From the NCBI GenBank assembly GCA_021852095.1, contig JAJZOC010000058.1, positions 1 through 13,928 on the forward strand: DNA of 13,928 nt, written 5' to 3'. This DNA is from a bacterium. Its GTDB lineage: Bacteria; Patescibacteriota; Microgenomatia; Levybacterales; UBA12049. Below, piece after piece: positions 6,292 to 12,088 of the stretch. A program made the translations under genes and the position numbers. The notes beneath the pieces are model-generated. The model was not told the DNA's origin, made no database searches, and saw only the letters and a list, made by a program, of their open reading frames with translations. Within the stretch, counting starts at the first letter, position 1; each line of letters opens with the position of its first letter.

Positions 6292-7902
6292 TTATCTCAA
6301 TTTTAAATTCTCCACTTCCTTCTTAAACTGTTCTCCGCGATCTTTATAATTTTTAAACATGTCGAAGCTCGCGCAGGCAGGCGATAACAATACTATGTCT
6401 CCAGACTCTGCTATTTCTGAAGCTTTTTTTACAACAGAACGCATATCCTTTAATCCCTCGAAAATTGAAAATTGAAAATTGCTTGCCCCTCGAAGCTTCT
6501 TGTCCCTCGAAGTCTTGACGAAGTGGGATAGCGAAGTGGGGAAAATTGAAAATTCAGACTTTATCCGTTTCCATTCTTTTCCTATTCCTATTACAGCTTT
6601 AATATTTTTAGCTTCTGATATGACTTTCCCAAGTTCTTTAAAATTGCTGTTCTTGGAAGATCCGCCAAGAATAAGAATTTCAGGAGATGTAAACGCCTGT
6701 ATTGCCGCTATGGATGTTTCAGGAGTAGTTGAAAATGAATCATCATAATATTTCACTCCATTTATTTCACCAACCAGCTCCAGCCGATGTTCCAAACCCT
6801 TAAATGTTTTAATAACAGAAACTATAGACTTTCTAGATACCCCCATGATAAAAGCCGCCATGACTGCCGCACAGACATTTTCCAGATTATGTTTACCTGG
6901 TAACAAAATGTCTTTTGTATTAATTACAAATTCGGAAGGGTTGGGCGACTTTTCGCTTGCAAATGAACTGAACGTCGATCCGTTCCTAGCTTTAGAATTA
7001 TCGCTATCCTCCGGGAATCGACGTTCATTTAGCGAGGATTGGGACAAATTTGAACTTTTATCAAGAGGATGCCGAGCGTCATTTGCAACGCATGAAAGGC
7101 GACCAGCGCCAAAGCTAATCTTAATTTTTCCGTCTTTCACAAAACATCCTTCTTTGGTCTCTTGTTCACGGCTTATATAAAATATCTTCCCTTCCGTATG
7201 AATATCCGATTCATTACTTGCGGGATAGTCGTGATTTATCACTGCAAAATCATCTTTAGTCTGAAACCTGACTATATTGCGCTTGGCATCAACATATTCA
7301 TATACATCTTTGTGATAATTAAGATGTTCCTGTGTTATCATAAGAACCACGCCTACATGCGGGCTTTTTGTTAAATCTTGCAGCTGAAAGCTTGATAATT
7401 CTAAGACAACAATCGAGCTATTGGTTAATTTATCCAAGAATTCAAGCGGCGGCTTTCCTATATTTCCTCCTAAATATGCATCTTTTCCATCTCTTACTAG
7501 CATTTCGTAAATTAAAGACGCGGTTGTCCCTTTTCCTTTAGTACCGGTTACTCCAATAATTTTACAAGGGCATAAATCAAAAAAGAGCTGGGTTTGTGAA
7601 GTTACCAAGCTTCCTTCTTTCTCGGCATTTTGAATTTCCGGAAGATTTCTTTTTACACCCGGGCTTCTGACAATAATGTCAAACTTGTCTAAGTTATCAA
7701 AAGAATCCTTCCCGCAGATTATAGGTATTTCAGCTTTTTTAATTTTAGAAACATAATCCGAGTCGAGATCTTCTTCCTTCTTTTGATCTAAAACCGTAAC
7801 CCTTGCTCCTTCTTTGACCAAAAACAAAGAACTTGAAACACCTTCCACTCCTAACCCCAAAACCGCTGCCTTTTTACCCTTAAAAATATTTTCTTTGTCC
7901 AT
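6292..7902 (-). CDS. murD: UDP-N-acetylmuramoyl-L-alanine--D-glutamate ligase, with two in-frame insertions
   Basis: Cytoplasmic ligase that adds D-glutamate to UDP-MurNAc-L-Ala, the second amino acid of the peptidoglycan stem. The N-terminal Rossmann domain shows VLGLGVEGVSS (14-24), the ATP P-loop is GVTGTKGKGTTAS (117-129), then LELSSFQLQ (167-175), HRLELVG (372-378), YYDDSFSTTP (385-394) and the C-terminal LSPACASFDMFKNYKDRGEQF (506-526), all diagnostic of MurD. At 536 residues it is about 80-90 longer than usual. Residues about 268-325 and 452-483 interrupt conserved domains with low-complexity, repeat-encoded sequence, yet the frame stays open. The gene follows murI by 37 nt, so D-Glu production and use are probably co-transcribed. 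AAAGGA precedes the ATG. Function is firm; whether the insertions are tolerated as protein loops is inference. Confidence 0.96.
   Translation of the reverse strand: MDKENIFKGKKAAVLGLGVEGVSSSLFLVKEGARVTVLDQKKEEDLDSDYVSKIKKAEIPIICGKDSFDNLDKFDIIVRSPGVKRNLPEIQNAEKEGSLVTSQTQLFFDLCPCKIIGVTGTKGKGTTASLIYEMLVRDGKDAYLGGNIGKPPLEFLDKLTNSSIVVLELSSFQLQDLTKSPHVGVVLMITQEHLNYHKDVYEYVDAKRNIVRFQTKDDFAVINHDYPASNESDIHTEGKIFYISREQETKEGCFVKDGKIKISFGAGRLSCVANDARHPLDKSSNLSQSSLNERRFPEDSDNSKARNGSTFSSFASEKSPNPSEFVINTKDILLPGKHNLENVCAAVMAAFIMGVSRKSIVSVIKTFKGLEHRLELVGEINGVKYYDDSFSTTPETSIAAIQAFTSPEILILGGSSKNSNFKELGKVISEAKNIKAVIGIGKEWKRIKSEFSIFPTSLSHFVKTSRDKKLRGASNFQFSIFEGLKDMRSVVKKASEIAESGDIVLLSPACASFDMFKNYKDRGEQFKKEVENLKLR
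6455..6554. repeat. Repeat-derived insertion in murD (3' proximal)
   Basis: About 100 bp flanked by direct repeats of the heptamer AAAATTG: three copies at 6461-6481 and nearly two at 6542-6554. The interior holds two further copies of CCCTCGAAG (6487-6495, 6504-6512) related to CCCTCGAA at 6455-6462, plus GAAGTGGG twice (near 6519-6540). It encodes roughly residues 452-483 of MurD (FSIFPTSLSH...FQFSIFEG), between the strand ending AVIGIGKEWKRI and the helix beginning LKDMRSVV. Confidence 0.8.
6928..7101. repeat. Repeat-derived insertion in murD (central domain)
   Basis: This segment encodes about residues 268-325, rich in Ser, Asn, Arg and Pro and unlike any MurD core segment, between KISFGAG and VINTKDILLPGKHN. 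It contains a perfect 11-bp inverted repeat TGAACGTCGAT (6969-6979) and ATCGACGTTCA (7017-7027). GC content is higher than in the flanking gene. Its length keeps the reading frame. Confidence 0.7.
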
Positions 7903-7939
7903 AAAATCCTTTCTTAGTCACTAACTAGCGTTTGGCAGA

Positions 7940-8728
7940 TTAATCTCTAGAATTGAATTCGCAACCGATTTTCCAAAAAAGACTCTCTGCGATTATACCA
8001 AAATTTTCTTTGTTTCCAGTTGTATAAAACATTTGCTTAGAAATTTTTGAACCCGAAAGTAAATTCTCAGCTCTCAAAATTCTTTCGACCTGTCTGGCAA
8101 TTGCTCCGCCGGAATCTAAAATCTCAACCTCATTACCAATAATTTCGGTGATTAGGTCCGCAATTAAGGGAAAATGAGAACACCCCAGCACTAACGTATC
8201 TATGCCTTTTTCGATAAATGGCTGGAATTCGTGACGAAGCAACCGGATTATTTTACGCCGCGCGGTTCTCTTCTCAATCATAGGAACAATATTATCATTT
8301 CCAAGATTAAGAACATCGCAATCCCCCGCAAACTTTTGAATCAGATACTTTTGATATTGACTTTCTGCTGTTTTTGAAGTTGATAAAATACCAACTTTCT
8401 TGTTTTTTGTCTTTTCGCAGGCAGTCTTTATAACAGGAACCGTACCGATTATTGGGAGACCCAAGAAATCAATGCGAAGAGAATCAATGCACGAAACAGT
8501 AATCGTATTACATGCAACAACTATTAATTTACAATCTTTCTTAACCAGAAATTCAACTAATCTCCTTGCAAGTTTATATATCTCCTCTTTAGTTTTCGTG
8601 CCATAAGGACAATTTTTAGAATCGGCTACATAAATTATCGATTCATTTGGAAGTTTTTTTGTTATTTCTCTTAAGATCGACAACCCTCCAACTCCTGAAT
8701 CCAATATTCCAATCGGCTGATTATTCAT
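7940..8728 (-). CDS. murI: Glutamate racemase
   Basis: Cofactor-independent racemase that makes D-glutamate for peptidoglycan. The 262-residue protein has the family landmarks: IGILDSGVGGLSILRE (6-21) with the first conserved Asp, Ser-pair region VADSKNCPYG (34-43), catalytic C73 in VACNTITV and catalytic C183 in LGCSHFPL. It directly precedes murD, which consumes its product. Upstream on the same strand are a 7-bp repeat array and tRNA-Met, about 90 nt away. A TATAAT sequence overlaps the start codon region and no clear Shine-Dalgarno is visible, so the gene may depend on transcription through the tRNA gene. Assignment is firm. Confidence 0.97.
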   Translation of the reverse strand: MNNQPIGILDSGVGGLSILREITKKLPNESIIYVADSKNCPYGTKTKEEIYKLARRLVEFLVKKDCKLIVVACNTITVSCIDSLRIDFLGLPIIGTVPVIKTACEKTKNKKVGILSTSKTAESQYQKYLIQKFAGDCDVLNLGNDNIVPMIEKRTARRKIIRLLRHEFQPFIEKGIDTLVLGCSHFPLIADLITEIIGNEVEILDSGGAIARQVERILRAENLLSGSKISKQMFYTTGNKENFGIIAESLFWKIGCEFNSRD

Positions 8729-8780
8729 TATAATTGCTATTATTGCTGGAAAAATGAAGCAAGCGCGTGTCGATCTTAGT

Positions 8781-8812
8781 TTTTGATCTTTGCATTTTGA
8801 CTTTTGAATTTG
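8781..8812. repeat. Degenerate 7-bp-period array (TTTTGAN type)
   Basis: Units TTTTGAT, CTTTGCA, TTTTGAC and TTTTGAA occur in a row, with G recurring at 8785, 8792, 8799 and 8806. It lies between tRNA-Met and murI. It matches the array at 4074-4121 in period and consensus. Confidence 0.8.
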
Positions 8813-8818
8813 TTTTCG

Positions 8819-8890
8819 TACCAGGGGTGGGAGTCGGACCCACGACCGCAGGGATATGAATCCTGTGCTCTACCGCTAAGCTACCCTGGC
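8819..8890 (-). tRNA. tRNA with CAU anticodon, probably elongator Met
   Basis: The minus strand folds as a 72-nt cloverleaf. The acceptor is GCCAGGG/CCCTGGT (with a G1-U72 wobble) and the discriminator is A73. The D arm is GCTTAGCGGTAGAGC, the anticodon loop TTCATAT holds CAT at 34-36, and the T arm is GTGGG-TCCGACT-CCCAC. The base of the anticodon stem next to the loop (A31, C39) is mismatched. There is no C1xA72 initiator mismatch and a separate initiator gene lies beside it. Elongator Met is preferred over lysidine-type tRNA-Ile because a UAU tRNA-Ile is present at 13444-13515. CCA is not encoded. Confidence 0.9.
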
Positions 8891-8900
8891 GAGTGAAAAA

Positions 8901-8929
8901 AGTATATCATTTGACTAAACCGAAATCAA
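8901..8929 (-). promoter_or_regulatory. Promoter for tRNA-Met
   Basis: On the minus strand TTGATT (8929-8924) and TATACT (8906-8901) are 17 nt apart, and the -10 box ends 11 nt before the mature tRNA 5' end. It overlaps the oppositely directed fMet promoter. Confidence 0.75.
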
Positions 8930-8939
8930 ATGCTATAGT
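8911..8939 (+). promoter_or_regulatory. Promoter for split tRNA-fMet
   Basis: TTGACT (8911-8916) and TATAGT (8934-8939) are separated by 17 nt. The expected start point falls at about 8946-8947, the mature tRNA 5' end itself, so there may be almost no 5' leader. Its -35 region interleaves with the divergent tRNA-Met promoter. Confidence 0.8.
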
Positions 8940-8946
8940 AAATCTA

Positions 8947-9211
8947 CGCGGGGTAGTGTAAGGCGCACGTGAGGCTCAAAAATGGGCTCTTTTATTAGTA
9001 ATAATAAAAGATAATTTGGCTATATCGGTAAACCCCTTTTCTATAATGAAACATATAAGGGCAATACCGAGGGAACCGAGCTTAGCTCGGACTCCGTAGA
9101 GACTACACGCCAAACCCCAGCTTAGCTGGGTGATGATATAGTCCGACACTCTGGGTAACCGGAGAAACAGATGCATAATCTCACAGTCTGGCTTCGATGC
9201 CGGCTCCGCAA
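8947..9211 (+). tRNA. Initiator tRNA-fMet (CAU) interrupted by a group I intron
   Basis: The exons 8947-8976 and 9174-9211 join into an initiator tRNA. The acceptor is CGCGGGG/CTCCGCA with the hallmark unpaired C1xA72. The D arm is GTGT-AAGGC-GCAC, the anticodon arm TGAGG-CTCATAA-TCTCA (loop identical to E. coli tRNA-fMet, anticodon CAT at 9174-9176), and the discriminator A73 is at 9211. CCA is not encoded. The T arm is CTGGC-TTCGAT-GCCGG: five pairs but only a six-nt loop, with C53-G61 in place of the usual G53-C61, which is odd. The intron splits the gene between T33 and C34. Without splicing no functional initiator could form, so this gene depends on the ribozyme unless another copy exists elsewhere. 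Confidence 0.92.
8977..9173 (+). ncRNA. Group I intron, 197 nt, in tRNA-fMet anticodon loop
   Basis: Catalytic core elements can be paired by eye. P1 joins exon GAGGCT (8971-8976) with guide GGGCTC (8984-8989), leaving the obligatory U-G pair at the 5' splice site. P2 is CTTTTATT/AATAAAAG (8989-8996/9003-9010). P3 is TTTGGC/GCCAAA (9015-9020/9109-9114), P4 TCGGTA/TACCGA (9025-9030/9065-9070), P5 CCCTT/AAGGG (9034-9038/9057-9061). A hairpin CCGAGC-TTA-GCTCGG (9076-9090) lies in the P6 region. P7 is GACTA/TAGTC (9101-9105/9139-9143) within the typical AGACTACACG and GATATAGTCC strings, and P8 is CCCAGC-TTA-GCTGGG (9116-9130). The intron ends with the terminal G at 9173. It encodes no homing endonuclease. 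Subgroup not decided. Confidence 0.93.
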
Positions 9212-9220
9212 CAAAGCAAT

Positions 9221-9247
9221 AAAACTCCCGATCTTGGGAGTTTTATA
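9221..9247 (+). terminator. Rho-independent terminator after tRNA-fMet
   Basis: AAAACTCCC (9221-9229) pairs with GGGAGTTTT (9236-9244) around GATCTT, ending in a T-rich tail. It lies 10 nt after the tRNA 3' end. Confidence 0.9.
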
Positions 9248-9248
9248 T

Positions 9249-9283
9249 TTGTCCTAGACAAGGACTAAAAAAACTGATATAAC
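9249..9283 (+). promoter_or_regulatory. Promoter and small palindrome before the DUF62 gene
   Basis: TAGACA (9255-9260) and TATAAC (9278-9283) are 17 nt apart, 18 nt before the ATG at 9302. The -35 box overlaps the palindrome TTGTC-CTA-GACAA (9249-9261), a possible operator. No Shine-Dalgarno is evident. Confidence 0.55.
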
Positions 9284-9301
9284 TAGTTTTTCTCAAAGTT
9301 A

Positions 9302-10084
9302 ATGAACAATCCTAATATTGTTGTTATTTCTGATTATGGAACTGGTGATCCCGCCTTCACCGAAGTCCTGCTGCAGCTTAAGTCACTAATGCCAAATGCC
9401 TGCATAATTCCCCAATCAACACCCGCTTTCAGCACAATAAACACAGGGTTTTGGATTTATCAAATAGCTCTTACTAAAAATCTAAAAAATACATATATTT
9501 ACTCCAATACTGCTCCCAGACAAAAAGATCATAAAGCCCAAAAAAATAATAAAGGCGAAAAATTAATGTGGGCAAAACTTGATAACAATTTTGAAATAAT
9601 GGCTGTTAATGCAGACTATGTGTTTTCGTTTGTCAAATCTCATATCAAGGACTTCCGCTTTGTCAGCGTCCGAAACGAAGGATCACAATTCAGATCAAGA
9701 GACAACTATCCAAAATCTGTTTCTCAAATGGTAAACCGTGACAATAATTTTTTGGGACAAAAGGCAGAAATTAAAGATATTCCCAATGAACCTAAAAATG
9801 TTATAGCCTCAATTGACGGTTATGGAAATATTAAAACTACAATCAGACAGAAAGAAATAGTATTTAAACCTGGACAAGTTCTTTCTGTTAAACTTAACGG
9901 ACAAATCCATAAGGCAATCTACACAGATGGGGTCTTTAATGTTGAAAACGGTAAACTGGCATTTGCTCCTGGTTCATCCGGACACGACAACCGCTTTATG
10001 GAACTTTTTGTCCGAGGTAAAAACGCGTATGAGCTCTTCGGCAAACCCAGAACAGAAGAAAAAATTGAAATTTTAGAAAAATAA
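9302..10084 (+). CDS. Divergent DUF62 (SAM hydrolase/halogenase fold) protein
   Basis: Resembles the S-adenosyl-L-methionine hydroxide adenosyltransferase (DUF62) family, related to SAM-dependent fluorinase and chlorinase; 260 residues is the usual length. The N-terminus VVISDYGTGDPAFTEVLL (7-24) matches the family's opening D-x-G-x-x-D motif. The C-terminal beta-barrel domain begins with the typical SIDGYGNIKT (170-179) and shows SVKLNG (195-200) and FAPGSSG (221-227). The catalytic centre is altered: the segment aligned with VVDPGVG reads YSNTAPR (67-73), replacing the Asp, and the position of TFHGRD reads QFRSRD (129-134), replacing the His. Activity on SAM is therefore doubtful. It may bind an adenosyl or nucleoside ligand or have another role. 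Its last 12 nt overlap the tail of the convergent FtsB-like gene. Confidence 0.8.
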   Translation: MNNPNIVVISDYGTGDPAFTEVLLQLKSLMPNACIIPQSTPAFSTINTGFWIYQIALTKNLKNTYIYSNTAPRQKDHKAQKNNKGEKLMWAKLDNNFEIMAVNADYVFSFVKSHIKDFRFVSVRNEGSQFRSRDNYPKSVSQMVNRDNNFLGQKAEIKDIPNEPKNVIASIDGYGNIKTTIRQKEIVFKPGQVLSVKLNGQIHKAIYTDGVFNVENGKLAFAPGSSGHDNRFMELFVRGKNAYELFGKPRTEEKIEILEK

Positions 10085-10414
10085 ATCAAGCCATGCCTTC
10101 CAATTAGGAATCGTTTTCTTTTTGTTAAATAAAGAATTATCTTTTACCACAAGGCTTTTTGAAATTAGAACGTCATGTTCATCCGGTTTTACCAGGAACA
10201 GTTTATCCCGTGCTTCTTTTTCTATAAAACTTTTAGTCTCTGCTTCTTTTAAACTGCTCTTTAGAGCCTGATTTTTGTTTTGTTGATTATAAAGCTCTTG
10301 CCGAGCGTTTTCTATAAGATTATCCTTTTGCAAAAGACTGTAAATTGAATATGTCAGGTTTCTAATAATAATAAAAGATATAATTATTACTAGAAAGTAA
10401 ACTACTTTTTTCAT
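10073..10414 (-). CDS. FtsB/DivIC-like septum formation initiator
   Basis: Bitopic division protein of the FtsB/DivIC family. In well-studied bacteria these bridge FtsL and FtsQ and help activate septal peptidoglycan synthesis. The 113 residues show a short cytoplasmic tip (MKK), one membrane helix (about 4-22, VVYFLVIIISFIIIRNLTY), a coiled-coil segment (about 30-65, QKDNLIENARQELYNQQNKN and on), and the conserved FIEKEARDKLFLVKPDEHDVLI (63-84), which matches the family's E-x-x-A-R-x-x-l-g-l-v-k-P-g-E motif. It converges with the DUF62 gene, overlapping it by 12 nt, and is divergent from the recombinase gene, sharing a 60-nt promoter region. Family is clear; FtsB versus DivIC/FtsL cannot be separated from sequence alone. 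Confidence 0.87.
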   Translation of the reverse strand: MKKVVYFLVIIISFIIIRNLTYSIYSLLQKDNLIENARQELYNQQNKNQALKSSLKEAETKSFIEKEARDKLFLVKPDEHDVLISKSLVVKDNSLFNKKKTIPNWKAWLDLFF

Positions 10415-10422
10415 TATTGCTA

Positions 10423-10452
10423 TTGACTAAAATAATAATTATTGATATTATA
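10423..10452 (+). promoter_or_regulatory. Promoter for tyrosine recombinase, overlapping divergent -10
   Basis: TTGACT (10423-10428) and TATTAT (10446-10451) are 17 nt apart, 23 nt before the recombinase ATG. A TATAAT for the opposite strand (10452-10447) coincides with the same -10 box, so the recombinase and FtsB-like genes may compete for polymerase. Confidence 0.7.
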
Positions 10453-10474
10453 GGCTTTATGGTTTTATAAAGTT

Positions 10475-11335
10475 ATGAAAACAATCAAATTTCGAGACGC
10501 GCATGAAAAGTTTAAAAATTTTCTCAAAGAAAAAAAACACTCTAACTCAACTATTGTAGCATACGGAAAAGACATAGATCAGCTAATTAGTTTCTTAGAA
10601 GAATTATCAAAAAATCATGTCCACGAAGCAACTAAGGAAAATATTCAGGCATTTCTTGCTCATCTGACAAAGAAAGGCTATACGGCAAAATCTATATCCA
10701 GAAAAATAAATTCAACCCGAACCTTCTACAGATTCCTCAAAGTTAACGAATATGTAACAGACGATCCTTCTCTTTTAATAGAACACCCCCATTATGAAAT
10801 TACTCCTCCAAGATTTCTTACGCCGACAGAGTATAGGGCGCTTCGAGATTCGTGTAGGAATGATGCAAGAATGTGTGCCATCATAGAAATATTATTACAA
10901 ACAGGTATTCGTATCGGAGAACTGGCAATGCTTCGCCTCACCGATATTCAAGGAGATACACTTAGAATCAGAGCCGCGGAGAAACACGAAGAAAGAGCAG
11001 TTCCGTTAAATAAATCCGCGAAAGAAGCGCTTAAGCGTTATCTTTCTATTAGGCCCGAAGCAAAAGAAGATAAAATTTTTATCACTAAATCCGGCAAACC
11101 CTTTCTTGTCAGAAATATAAGAACTGCTGTTGAAAGATATTTTCGGCTGGCGGAAATTAAAAATGTGAAAATAAACGACCTTCGGCATACCTTTGTTGCT
11201 CATCATCTTAAACACGGCGTATCTCTAGTTGTTCTTTCAAAGATCTTAGGACACAAAAGAGTTTCAACCACCGAGCGCTATCTTCAATACGTAAAAGATC
11301 GGGGCCGCGAAACCACAAGCCTTACGGAACTATAA
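10475..11335 (+). CDS. XerC/XerD-type tyrosine recombinase
   Basis: Site-specific DNA recombinase. Xer proteins resolve chromosome dimers, and relatives move integrated elements. The N-terminal SAM-like core-binding domain (about 1-95) has HSNSTIVAYGKDIDQLISFL and the SISRKINSTRTFYRFL pattern. The catalytic domain (about 110-286) shows R146 in LQTGIRIGEL, K170 in RAAEKHEERAVPL, R237 and H238 in DLRHTF, H260 in LGHKRVSTT and nucleophile Y269. The usual His three residues before R237 is Asn (N234). The length of 286 and the absence of extra domains fit Xer rather than a phage integrase. The last 60 bp are repeated in degenerate form at 13121-13180. It is the only recombinase in view; whether it is the housekeeping Xer or an element's enzyme is open. 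Confidence 0.93.
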   Translation: MKTIKFRDAHEKFKNFLKEKKHSNSTIVAYGKDIDQLISFLEELSKNHVHEATKENIQAFLAHLTKKGYTAKSISRKINSTRTFYRFLKVNEYVTDDPSLLIEHPHYEITPPRFLTPTEYRALRDSCRNDARMCAIIEILLQTGIRIGELAMLRLTDIQGDTLRIRAAEKHEERAVPLNKSAKEALKRYLSIRPEAKEDKIFITKSGKPFLVRNIRTAVERYFRLAEIKNVKINDLRHTFVAHHLKHGVSLVVLSKILGHKRVSTTERYLQYVKDRGRETTSLTEL

Positions 11336-11360
11336 ACCTTTATTACTGAAAAGGGTAGAT

Positions 11361-11762
11361 TTGAAAAAAGCATTTATATCTATTAGCTTTAATAAAAAAA
11401 ATGAACTAGAGGATGAAATTACTGCTATTGCAGAGGTGCTTAAGAAACACGACATGAATCCTTTTGTTTTTGTTAATGCGTACAACTTCTCTTCGGACAA
11501 AGAAAGAGAAATGATGCATAAAGCAACAAAAGAAATAGCAACTAGCGATCTTTTAATTGCAGAAGTTACAGATAAGGCTATTGGTGTGGGTATAGAAATT
11601 GGTTATGCCTACGCTTTAGGAAAAAAGATCATCTATTTACGCAAAAAACAAGCGGAATACTCAACAACAGTAGGCGGGATAGCAAATAAACACGTGATAT
11701 ATAGCAATAATGAAGATTTAAAAACAAAGTTAGGAAAAGCTCTTTCTAAATTACGTTTTTAA
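11361..11762 (+). CDS. Nucleoside 2-deoxyribosyltransferase / DNPH1-like enzyme
   Basis: Small Rossmann-like protein (133 residues) of the nucleoside 2-deoxyribosyltransferase superfamily, whose members cleave or exchange the base of (deoxy)nucleosides or their 5'-monophosphates. The strand-loop KKAFISISF (2-10) opens the fold. SDLLIAEVTDKAIGVGIEIGYAYALGKKIIYL (62-93) is the diagnostic block, with the presumed nucleophile E79. The AEVT-x-x-x-x-GVG-x-E-x-G-x-A pattern is closest, from memory, to the deoxynucleoside-monophosphate hydrolase DNPH1. The start is TTG at 11361, chosen because AAGGG (11351-11355) precedes it and the first strand follows at once. It lies 25 nt after the recombinase and 2 nt before a truncated maf gene, which suggests a former nucleotide-sanitation pair. 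Exact substrate unknown. Confidence 0.8.
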   Translation: MKKAFISISFNKKNELEDEITAIAEVLKKHDMNPFVFVNAYNFSSDKEREMMHKATKEIATSDLLIAEVTDKAIGVGIEIGYAYALGKKIIYLRKKQAEYSTTVGGIANKHVIYSNNEDLKTKLGKALSKLRF

Positions 11763-11764
11763 TT

Positions 11765-11944
11765 ATGACTGCAGAAGAATATAAATTTTCCCCAGATTCT
11801 GTTGAGTCATCGGAAAATACAAAAAGTAGAGTCATTCTCGCTTCAAGTTCAAAAAATAGACAGGCGCTATTGAACTTATTAGGAATACTCTTTGAGGTGA
11901 TACTTAGCTATAGCTCTTTAAAAAAAATAATGGCATCTTATTAA
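11765..11944 (+). pseudogene. maf: Truncated Maf (house-cleaning nucleotide pyrophosphatase) gene
   Basis: A 59-residue frame contains SRVILASSSKNRQALLNLLG (21-40) followed by ILFEVI, the N-terminal nucleotide-binding signature of Maf proteins (usual form: LAS-x-S-P-R-R-x-x-L-L-x-x-L-G-I-x-F-x-V). The conserved P-R-R is K-N-R here. After residue about 49 the similarity stops, where the family's D-E motif should follow, and a TAA ends the frame at 11944. Full Maf proteins are near 190-200 residues, so about three quarters is missing. It starts 2 nt after the DNPH1-like gene. The remnant was probably cut off by the event that brought in the downstream DNA. The following 144 nt (11945-12088) contain no gene I can recognise. 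Confidence 0.75.
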
Positions 11945-12088
11945 GATTTTTTAATGTAGAGGGAAAAAATAAGTTAATAAAACCGATTCTCTCTACCTTT
12001 AAATTTACAAAATAAATGAACCAACGAGGTGATAAAGCGGACGGTTCTATTCTTGTCCGTGCTCCCGCCTGTTAAGTGGAAACTCGGA

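Noticed and set aside
8819..8890. Reading the CAU tRNA as lysidine-type tRNA-Ile2
   Set aside because: A dedicated UAU tRNA-Ile exists in the same window. Identity elements are not decisive by eye, so Met is preferred but not proven.
8976..9176. Minus-strand 66-codon open frame covering exactly the intron
   Set aside because: It is the complement of the structured group I intron; its ATG is the complement of the tRNA anticodon. The RNA pairing explains the sequence better than coding.
11953..12000. GTAGAG...CTCTAC inverted repeat as a terminator for the recombinase-side genes
   Set aside because: The stem is six pairs with a loop of about 30 nt and no T run, too weak to call.
12010..12088. 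Possible structured RNA (CGGAC...GTCCG stem) downstream of the DUF218 gene
   Set aside because: Only one 5-bp stem is convincing, there is no T tract, and no known RNA family could be matched by eye.
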